From: Psychrobacter sp. UBA3962
Lineage (GTDB): Bacteria > Pseudomonadota > Gammaproteobacteria > Pseudomonadales > Moraxellaceae
NCBI RefSeq assembly: GCF_002385225.1
Contig: NZ_DGDC01000019.1
Coordinates: 1-35,839 of the forward strand
Reading direction: 5' to 3'
DNA: 35,839 nucleotides
Shown: positions 25,631-34,000 of the stretch, piece after piece
How positions within the stretch are numbered: the stretch's first letter is position 1
Layout: the number at the start of each line of letters is the position of its first letter
Program-made: the position numbers and the translations under genes
The notes under the pieces: generated by a model
Seen by the model: the letters and a program-made list of their open reading frames with translations, nothing else
What the model was told of the DNA's origin: nothing
The model's database searches: none

Positions 25631-25707
25631 GCAGCGGTAGTTCAGTTGGTTAGAATACCGGCCTGTCACGCCGGGGGTCGCGGGTTCGAGTCCCGTCCGC
25701 TGCGCCA
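25631..25707 (+). tRNA. tRNA-Asp (anticodon GTC)
   Basis: A 77-base cloverleaf: acceptor GCAGCGG/CCGCTGC, D-arm TAGTTCAGTTGGTTAGAATA, anticodon stem CCGGC/GCCGG around loop CTGTCAC (anticodon GTC), T-arm CGGGTTCGAGTCCCG, discriminator G and encoded CCA. It lies 56 bases after tRNA-Val, in the same transcript. Confidence 0.95.
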
Positions 25708-25740
25708 TATTTTAAAACTGGTTTTTAAAACAAAGTTTCA

Positions 25741-25770
25741 GCCTCAAGTATTTATACTTGAGGCTTTTTT
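25741..25770 (+). terminator. Terminator of the tRNA unit
   Basis: A perfect 10-bp stem (25741-25750 with 25755-25764), loop TTTA and a T run, 33 bases after tRNA-Asp. Confidence 0.9.
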
Positions 25771-25823
25771 GTGTCTGTTAATTTTTAAACTACCCTCTTC
25801 TCTCTCCTACTTATATAGCCCTA

Positions 25824-25937
25824 TGGAAATACCCCATTCTTAACACAACATCATCGTAGAATAATTAAGCCACCTGTCTGTATTCAGCGGGTGTCATATC
25901 ATTAAGTAAATCATGGGGTCTTTCAGTGTTACAAACC
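25824..25937 (-). pseudogene. IS3-family transposase remnant (last 24 codons) with possible IS right end
   Basis: Read on the minus strand, bases 25936-25865 encode VCNTERPHDLLNDMTPAEYR, then QVA and a TAA stop. This is the classic C-terminus of IS3-family OrfB transposases (NTERPH...L..MTPAEYR). Everything upstream in that frame is replaced by the end of the giant enzyme gene: its stop codon at 25938-25940 begins exactly where the transposase likeness ends. On the plus strand, TGGAAATACCCCATTCTTAA from 25824 could be the degenerate outer end of the element, since it has TG and ACCCCA at the usual IS3 places. The remnant is certain as a likeness; the end is tentative. Confidence 0.75.
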
Positions 25938-28900
25938 TTACTCAGTTATTTTTTCAATAAAACTCTGCCATATAGGAGCAACATTATCGTCACTAAAACG
26001 TTGTGAGCTCTCATAAGCATTTTTTGAAAGTTCAGCATTCAAATTTTCATCCTTTAACACTTTTACAACTTTATCTACAAAAGCGGATTCATCATCTTTG
26101 TCTATCAGATAACCATTTTTTCCATCATCTATCATCGTAGACGGTCCATATCGAATATCATTAGACACAACTGGACAACCACAAGCTAAGCTCTCCATGA
26201 CAACAAGCGAGAAAGCCTCATAGTGACTTGTTAAGAGTGAAAGTCTAGCCTTTGAAAACTTGTCATAAATATTTCTGGTAAATGGATTGATAGTGATATG
26301 CTCATCCATGCCAAGCTCTTTGATAAGTTGCTTTAATTTTCCCTCTAAAGGGCCATAGCCATATATATCTAATGTCGCAGTTGGTATTTTCTTAACTACT
26401 TTTGCGAATACATTAATCATAAAAACATGGTTTTTTTCTGGTCTATAACGCCCTACCGCTACTACCTTATTAGGTATCCGCTTATTAAAATTCACTCGCT
26501 GTGGGAAGTAATCTACGACATGTGGGATGCAATAAGTATTATTAAAGTCTCGGCATCTTGTAATGATATCCTGTCTTTGTTGTTCAGTTAATATAATCAC
26601 ACCATCTTGTTCTTTCATATTTCTAAAATAGTAACTTCTGAAGTCACTCTGCATATTCAAAGGCTCTTTTAAGTGTGAAGTATGTGATACCGGAACCATT
26701 TTCAATAGTGGTGTTACTTTACTTCTTATACTGTCAATTAATCGTACATTTCTATCAACAATTACATTAACCTGATCGCTAGATTGATAATTATTAAAGT
26801 AAAACTCAAGTAGATACTTTATAAAATCTTCATGACTATCGAACACTGTTGTCGGAATACCATACTCATCATGGATAATAATTTTATTTAATAAGTTCTT
26901 CCCATCCTTTTGAATAAAAAACTTTTGAAAACATAGCGTTCCATCTGCACGATAAAAGAACTCTGAAATTCTCTCTTTAGATTGAGGCTTAAACACGCAT
27001 ACTCTAGATAAAAACCCCTTAGGATCGAAGTTATCTAATCTATAGCGTTCTCCATTATCGTCATGGTAGTGTATATAAGAGACAAGACCAGTCTTTAAAT
27101 TATAGAATTTAGTAATACATTTTTTACCATTCTTAAAAACTTCCACCTTCCGTTTAATTTGTTTATTAGATACCTCGGGTGAAAACTCTATCAATTTAGT
27201 TGAACTTTCAAGTTGATAAAACTGATAAAGATTGACGTGTTTAAAGGATTCTGGAACTTTGTTTATTTTTTTTAGATCTTCGATAGTTTCATCTATAGTT
27301 AGATTATAAGCCATAGTTAAAAAAACAGGCTTTATATTCAACTTTTCAATAAAAAGTTTACTTCTTTTTAATGCTGCACTTTCAATACCTGCGTAGTTTT
27401 CTAAAAGATTATTATTAAAGAAAACAAAATGTTGCTCTCTAGGAGTCACCTTTGATGATGCCTTTTTATTAGTGCGTATCAAATTTGTATTAGTATGATT
27501 CTTAGCTCTTTTAATATCAAATGGCGCCTTACTTGGATGGTCTAATTCAATATGGATAGGAAGGGTTATGAAATTATTATTTTTATAATTATAATCATCT
27601 GTAGCTAACAACCTTACTTTTAATACTAAAGGAACGTTATCCCAAGCCGCCATATAGGAGGGACGTAATCCATAATAATCACGGTAAATCTTGCCTACTT
27701 TGCACTGCGATGTCGGTATCTGCCAATCACATAACTCATGGTGCATACCCACTCCCCAAGGAGACATTTCCGAATTAAATGCTGGATGAGCTTGAAAATC
27801 AATACATAAATCAGTATCAACTGATTCTACACACTCCCAGTAGGACTCAACCCATAACATAGTTCTTTGAGTAATAACTTTTGGATAAATTCGAACACCC
27901 ACTAGTTTTAGAGAACCAAAACTAATAGGAGGTATTTTTGCATCAGTTGGCACTTCATCAACTATCAAATCTTTTGGCAAAGTTTTGTACTTGGATTGGT
28001 TTAAGACTTCTAAATCATATTTATCTTTTATAAATGGCAATAACTTTTTGTTTGTTGTTATATTTGCATCTAGTAAACTGCAAACACCATCCTTGGTATT
28101 AATAGTTACTTTGTTGTTTAGTTTTAGACACTTCTCTGCATATCTTTCAGATATACTAATTTTAGTTTGTAAGTTTGGAGTTATAGTATGTCCAAATTTT
28201 TGAACTAGTGGATGGAAAACGACTGAATGAACACCTTTTTCAGAAACTTGCATTTCAAACAACCCAGTGTCTCTAACTCTTCCAATTGAATCTAGCAATA
28301 AATCACCAGCATCATAAATTATAGGCTTGCCCTTATATATTTCAGTACCTTGAAGTTTGTGGGCCGAGGTACCTAATACTGCATCTACTCCAAGATCTAT
28401 TAAAATTCGGCCTAATCTTCTCTCAGCTTCTATTGGTTCTTCTCGTTCATTAGCCCCCCAATGAATTGCAAACAGAATGATATCGGCATTAGCTTTTGCC
28501 TCTATAAGAGGTTTTTTGTATCTTTTAATCCATGTTTCAGTTTCCGTTACAGGTATGTAGCTAATGCCTGCAGACTTACTAGATGCTGCAAAATATTTCA
28601 TTGTTGTATCAGAAGCAAAAATTGCAACTTTGACACCATCCAAATCAATATATCTTGGCAGAAGAGCTTCTTCTAAAGTTTTACCTGCACCGACACACTC
28701 TATACCCACCTCTTTTAACAGCTCTTCCTGTTGAGCTAGTGCATCCATGCCATAGTCTCCACTATGGTTATTAGCACAAGTAACAACATCCACTCCTGAC
28801 TCTGTTAAAATTTTAACCATTTCAGGTCTAGCACGATAGTAATAAGGTCCACCCTCACCTTTATTAACACCTTGTTGACGTAATACTGATACAACACATT

Positions 28901-30824
28901 CAAGATTGATAATACTAAGATCTGCTTTATTTAAAATATTAGTTTGTATTGCATTTTCAACCCCCATATTTTTACTAACATAATGCTGACGCCGACCTAA
29001 ATTAACATCTCCTCCCCAAACTATTTTGCGAGTGTTTTTATGTTCCTCCTGACCTTTTTCACTATAAATAATAGTCTGAGTTGGATAGGTTGAATTATCT
29101 ACAGTGCTGGTTAAGAGTTCATGATAAGCAACCCAACCTGACAGATAATGCTGAACATCATCAATACGGACTCTAAATGCGTGGTGACGAATAAAGCAAC
29201 CATGCAAAATAGTATTAGGTTTCTTATAAAACATAGCCATTTCAGGGAAGAAAAAGCCATTAACAAGATAATTGGCGCGAGCGTGTAATGCCTCATAAAA
29301 GTCTGCTACATCAAATTCTTGCAATACATCCTTATGCTCAGGATGCTCATCAAGCTTAAGTAGCATCTTGTGAAATGCCATACTTAACTCTAACAATGTA
29401 GGATAAGTGGTGATCCGATTTTTGATGAAATCAGTAAATCCTTTAACATTATTTACTGCAAACTGAAAATATTTCTTCTCTGGTCGGTGGATAACCATCT
29501 CATTGGTACAATAAGACAGCCAATGATCATGAGCCCCATTATGACCAGAGTCTGACTCAATAAAGTAATCAAACGCCAACTCAACACAATCGATCCAGCG
29601 TTCGTCCCTATCGATACCATATAAGCGCATCAACCCAAATACTGCTTCACCGTCATAATAAATAACATGATTTTCAGAGATGACTTCTAACGTATCTGCA
29701 TTTAAAACATGAACAAACTGACCAGAAGGTTTTTGCATCGCAAGAATACCATTTGCAAGCTTCTTGCTTAGTTCCAGGAATCTTGGATTATGCTCAGAAC
29801 TGTTAAATACTTGAATGTATTTTACTAGCGCCAAAATACAAACCGCATTAGCACCTAGCTTAATCGTATTATTTATCTCTAATACATAGGCTTTATTGTC
29901 TGAATAATGCTTAATTACGTTATTTTCCAAATAAAGCAACGCTGATTCAATTTGCTGCGCAATAAAATCAAGGTTTTGAGACTCTAATTGATACTCACGA
30001 CAGAAGCTATACCCCTCTATAAGTGAATAGACACTACTGGCATGGCGTAGCGTATTGTAAGTATTGATATTTCTACCAAAACAAGGAAAATGCCCGTATT
30101 CAAAACGTCCATTAGGCTTTACTTGGTTGGCTAAGTATTGAGTTATTTTATCGATTAAATCTGATGTTATTTCTGCTGTTAATGAAGGTATTTGGCGATG
30201 ACCGTGACGTCTAGGTAAGGTACACAGAGTTTCAATGTCATCTGTTTGTGCGTCAAAAAATATACCTGAGGTCTGAAAAACGATCAGTTCCATCTCATCA
30301 TCAAAGCTTGGAATATTGTCACTGCTGTGTCGTGATTTGATGTAATTGTTTAGATTTTTAGGATTAACTTTTGCATATGACACTTCATTGCCTGCATATA
30401 AACAGGCATTGGCATTAAGCTCCATCTCAGTCAATAAGCACCACGGCTTAGTATTACCTCTGTATGCAAGACCTGAACGGAAATAGTTGCGTTTATAACG
30501 TCTAAGTTCTTTCTTAAAATCTTTCCAAGTAAACTGTTTTTCTTTGGTAACCCACTCTAATCGCAACCACCTTAATGAGTTATCAAACTTACTTATTGCC
30601 CATTTCAATTTATTTAAAAGCAATTCTAGAACACGCTTACCACCCTCTTCTGTCATGTCTTTATGGCTAATAATGGGCGTGATAACTTTTGCCCGTTTAT
30701 ACCCATCTGATACAGAAACAATTAATGTATTGGCCAATTCGCCTTGACGATTTGTATTTTTCCAATGATTAATAAACTGTTGGAAATTTTCAGTAAGCAA
30801 TTTTTCTAAGTTATTGGATTTCAT
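25938..30824 (-). CDS. Giant fusion: helical domain + CapA-like metallophosphatase + TagE/SdgB-like glycosyltransferase
   Basis: Start set at ATG 30824 (MKSNNLEKLLTENFQQ), with GAGAAG upstream; earlier in-frame starts (30872, 30995) are possible but the latter runs through an IS-end-like sequence. The product has 1628 residues with no signal peptide or membrane span, so it is probably cytoplasmic. Residues ~190-570 are all-helical, perhaps an (alpha/alpha) toroid. Residues ~599-880 are CapA/PGA_cap-like: IVWGGDVNLGR, NLECVVS, CANNHSGDYG, IHWGANE and SAHKLQGTEIYKGKP. A beta-rich part follows (~965-1095). From ~1130 comes a GT-B transferase with the TagE/GtfA/SdgB opening (NYAGIESAALKRSKLF), then VAVGRYRPEKN and the ExxxxxxxE motif EAFSLVVMESLACG (E1536, E1544). 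The DNA is A+T-rich. It lies directly downstream of the adhesin. Glycosylation of that adhesin is an inference. Confidence 0.85.
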   Translation of the reverse strand: MKSNNLEKLLTENFQQFINHWKNTNRQGELANTLIVSVSDGYKRAKVITPIISHKDMTEEGGKRVLELLLNKLKWAISKFDNSLRWLRLEWVTKEKQFTWKDFKKELRRYKRNYFRSGLAYRGNTKPWCLLTEMELNANACLYAGNEVSYAKVNPKNLNNYIKSRHSSDNIPSFDDEMELIVFQTSGIFFDAQTDDIETLCTLPRRHGHRQIPSLTAEITSDLIDKITQYLANQVKPNGRFEYGHFPCFGRNINTYNTLRHASSVYSLIEGYSFCREYQLESQNLDFIAQQIESALLYLENNVIKHYSDNKAYVLEINNTIKLGANAVCILALVKYIQVFNSSEHNPRFLELSKKLANGILAMQKPSGQFVHVLNADTLEVISENHVIYYDGEAVFGLMRLYGIDRDERWIDCVELAFDYFIESDSGHNGAHDHWLSYCTNEMVIHRPEKKYFQFAVNNVKGFTDFIKNRITTYPTLLELSMAFHKMLLKLDEHPEHKDVLQEFDVADFYEALHARANYLVNGFFFPEMAMFYKKPNTILHGCFIRHHAFRVRIDDVQHYLSGWVAYHELLTSTVDNSTYPTQTIIYSEKGQEEHKNTRKIVWGGDVNLGRRQHYVSKNMGVENAIQTNILNKADLSIINLECVVSVLRQQGVNKGEGGPYYYRARPEMVKILTESGVDVVTCANNHSGDYGMDALAQQEELLKEVGIECVGAGKTLEEALLPRYIDLDGVKVAIFASDTTMKYFAASSKSAGISYIPVTETETWIKRYKKPLIEAKANADIILFAIHWGANEREEPIEAERRLGRILIDLGVDAVLGTSAHKLQGTEIYKGKPIIYDAGDLLLDSIGRVRDTGLFEMQVSEKGVHSVVFHPLVQKFGHTITPNLQTKISISERYAEKCLKLNNKVTINTKDGVCSLLDANITTNKKLLPFIKDKYDLEVLNQSKYKTLPKDLIVDEVPTDAKIPPISFGSLKLVGVRIYPKVITQRTMLWVESYWECVESVDTDLCIDFQAHPAFNSEMSPWGVGMHHELCDWQIPTSQCKVGKIYRDYYGLRPSYMAAWDNVPLVLKVRLLATDDYNYKNNNFITLPIHIELDHPSKAPFDIKRAKNHTNTNLIRTNKKASSKVTPREQHFVFFNNNLLENYAGIESAALKRSKLFIEKLNIKPVFLTMAYNLTIDETIEDLKKINKVPESFKHVNLYQFYQLESSTKLIEFSPEVSNKQIKRKVEVFKNGKKCITKFYNLKTGLVSYIHYHDDNGERYRLDNFDPKGFLSRVCVFKPQSKERISEFFYRADGTLCFQKFFIQKDGKNLLNKIIIHDEYGIPTTVFDSHEDFIKYLLEFYFNNYQSSDQVNVIVDRNVRLIDSIRSKVTPLLKMVPVSHTSHLKEPLNMQSDFRSYYFRNMKEQDGVIILTEQQRQDIITRCRDFNNTYCIPHVVDYFPQRVNFNKRIPNKVVAVGRYRPEKNHVFMINVFAKVVKKIPTATLDIYGYGPLEGKLKQLIKELGMDEHITINPFTRNIYDKFSKARLSLLTSHYEAFSLVVMESLACGCPVVSNDIRYGPSTMIDDGKNGYLIDKDDESAFVDKVVKVLKDENLNAELSKNAYESSQRFSDDNVAPIWQSFIEKITE

Positions 30825-30976
30825 TGTCTTCTCTAGTATTTTATAGCGGTTAAGCTTAATAAGCTTTGACATCTTTTTTGAATACTTTCTTGCAGTATTT
30901 TTAATATCACATATCTCAAGCAATTTAGTCTGTCTTTTTAAACATATCTCACTATATATAATAAGGCAGAAAATAA

Positions 30977-31011
30977 CCCCATAAACTGTATCCAACTTAT
31001 GGGGCCTAACT
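30977..31011 (-). mobile_element. IS3-end-like sequence, which also forms a terminator-like hairpin behind the adhesin gene
   Basis: The plus strand reads CTGTATCCAACTTATGGGGC followed by CTAACTCA. This resembles the IS3-family terminal repeat (TGTCCAACTT...TGGGG...CA) with its outer end at about 31011, i.e. the left end of an element reading leftward, the same orientation as the transposase remnant at 25865. The same bases form an 8-bp stem (CCCCATAA 30977-30984, TTATGGGG 30997-31004) followed on the minus strand by TTATTTT, which may terminate the adhesin transcript. The two readings do not exclude each other. Confidence 0.45.
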
Positions 31012-31045
31012 CAATCAAATTCTATATGGCTATATTTAGCTGGTA

Positions 31046-34000
31046 TTAGATAATATTTATATTAGGATCAATATAAATCTGTATCGATTTATCACTACCT
31101 AATTGCCATATATCGTACACTTGGTCACCTAAAGTAGTCTGCTCAACAGTAGACCAGTTGCTACCTTCTAAATTAACAGTATCATCACTACCACCCCTCA
31201 CGTAGATAGCAGAATTAACATCTTCTGCTGCTACATTTAAGGTATTAGCGCCAGTACCATTAATATCTATGACCTCAGTTTGCATAATATCGGCTAAACT
31301 AATCACTTGATCTGCACCCTCAAAGCTCAGAACATTAAGCCCTTCGGTTGAGGTAACTGATAAGGTATCTGAAAGATGCACAGCATCTTCAGTATTAACA
31401 CTATAGTTAGCAACCCTACCAATTACTGCTACTTGCCACTCAATACTATCCATATCCAAAAGCTCATTAAGATCAGTAGCGTCCACTTTAAGCAGACCCT
31501 CAAACTCAGAGTTACCATTACGATCGACCATGAGCACACCGTTTTCATACGTCAAGTAATTACCGATGTTATCTTCGGTCTGATTACCATCAAGCAAGCG
31601 AGTGATGTCGATTTTATCGCCTTGTGCAACTTTAAAGTCAGTCCAGGTATCAATACCATTGTTACCATTTCCGCCTTCATTGCCGCCAAGGTTTTTAAAG
31701 ATAACGGTATCAGCGCCTTCACCCATAGCAAACGTATCATCTGCTGCGGAGCTGAAGGCAATATCCCCATGCTCAGATGCAGTAATACTTTGACCCACGT
31801 TAATTTCTAAGGTGGCTGTCTCCTTAACACCCGTTACTGAAGTGGTCTGGTAGCTGAAGGTCTCAATACCGTAGGCTTCACCGCTCGGCTTGTAGCTGTA
31901 GTTGCCATTTTTCTGAACAGTCAGAGTGCCGTAGAGCCCTTCAATCTCAATAGATTGCGCTCCTTTGTTTGGATCGCTGACAAAGACGGTTTTATTTCCG
32001 ATTTTCAGCTCAGCAACATTATGGCTACCAGTATCGTTCTCTAGCAGTGCGCCAGTGACAGGGTTGATGGCCGTTGCAGTATACTTGTCAAGATACTGTG
32101 ACGTCGTACTAAAACTAGAATCATTTGGGCTTAAAAACCCAGCACCGGCTACACGTTTAATTTCAAGTGTGTAGTTACCCGGCGCTAGATTATCGATAGT
32201 GACATCTAGGGGCTTGTATTGTGCAACACCCAAAATAGAACCATCAGCCTCTGTTTCACCAGATATGGTCTCCTGAGTTTCATTATTAGTGATAGTGTAA
32301 GTTAGCTTAGTTCCTCCGGTTGACTTGCCGATTTTTAACGTCGCACTAGTCAACGTGTTTTCAGCAACGGTAAAGTCCTTAGTAAGTTGTGTAGTCGCTC
32401 CCGGCACACGATCAATAACCTTCTTTGTGATTACTGAGTTCTGCATTGCAACAATCACATCATTGAAATCATCAAGGGCTGCATGAGTACCTATTTTGAT
32501 ATTCAAGTTCTGTACAACAGCTTTACCATCAGCATCTAAGGTCACTAAGCGGAAAAATTCAACTGAACCATAAGGCGGCACGCTTTCAGGAGTATTAACA
32601 GTGTAGGTATAGCTACCGTCACTTTGAATGGTTAAAATCCCATATTCTCCTGTAACTACCGTTGGTTTACCTGGTTCTACCGCCTCACCAGCAGCTTTAA
32701 GCACAATAGTTCCATCAGCTGTCACATCACCTTCAACCGAGCCGGAAAACTTAGAAGGCTCGTTGTAGTCGTAGACTTTATCATGTGTGACAGAAAGAGC
32801 ACTACCACCAAGGGCGCCTACTCCTGATTTGGTTTGCAGTGTTGCCACGTAGGTTCCTTCACCAAATTGCAAGGTAGCCTCACCTTTAACCAGAGCGCCA
32901 CTACCAAATATACCGACAGGTACTTCAAACCAATTTTCCTTGTAGTGAATTTCCTCTAACTGCTCAGTTTCCTTATTTAACTTGTAAATTACTAAATCAA
33001 ATGCTGCAGCTAATTGTAATACACCACCTGACTGACCTTCGAAGCTCAGTTCTCTGACCTGACCTTGGTCCACGGTAAAATCCATAAATCCTTGTGTACC
33101 AATAACTTCAGCACCTAATACTGGGCCAAGAAGACCTACACCTAATAACTCAAAACTTCCTACGGACTTAATGTCTGAGTGTTCAGTGTCAAGAGTTACT
33201 GTTGGCTCTGCATCAAGCACTAAAGTATCAGTCAATTCAGCAACGTGTTCTATCGAACTGTTATTCAGCTGAATCGTTAGGCTCGCCGTAGAAGCATTGC
33301 CATTTGGTGAGCTCACCTCATAGTTAAAGACTTCATTTATACCATATGGACCTTTAAAATTACTGCTGACTTGATACTCGTAAGAACCATCAGAGTGAAT
33401 CGTTAACGTACCATGCTCTCCCTCAATTACCGTTGGCGCATAGTCAACAACAGGGACAGCACTCTCGCCATCAGCTACTTTAATTGAAGTTAACTTAGAG
33501 CCTAGCGGCAACTCATCAGCGACCGACGTTAGAGCCGATGCCTGTCCGTCTTTTACTCCAGTCAAAACATTACCTGTAGCCGTGCCAGCAATAGATAGAG
33601 CATCGTTATAATCAAAGGTTTTATCTTCACGGGTATATAATGATGCGCCATCCAATATAGAAATCCCTTCGCCTGGCGCCATAAAAAACTTCCACTCTCC
33701 TTCTGTCAGGGAGAATTTTGTTAATTCAGACTCGCTATAAATCACAGAGACTATCCAGTGTTCTTTAACAATCTGTTGCTCCCATACATTAGTAGACTCA
33801 TTGAGTTTATATCCATATAAATGTATAGTGGCACCCAACTGAATTCCGCCAGAATTACCTAGCAGAGTCACTTCTCTTACCTGATTTTTGCCTACAGTAA
33901 ACTGCAAAGAATTATCAACTAGCTGGCTTAACACATCTACACTCAAAACAGGGCCCAAACCTATAGTAGCCACATTGACCTTAGTGATTGATTGCAGATT

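Noticed and set aside
25646..25843. Open frame of 65 codons across the tRNA-Asp region
   Set aside because: It overlaps tRNA-Asp and its terminator, so it is a chance frame.
30825..30995. In-frame upstream start of the giant enzyme at 30995
   Set aside because: Its first codons run through the IS-end/hairpin sequence, and the extra residues are low in likeness to any domain. ATG 30824 has a better ribosome binding site.
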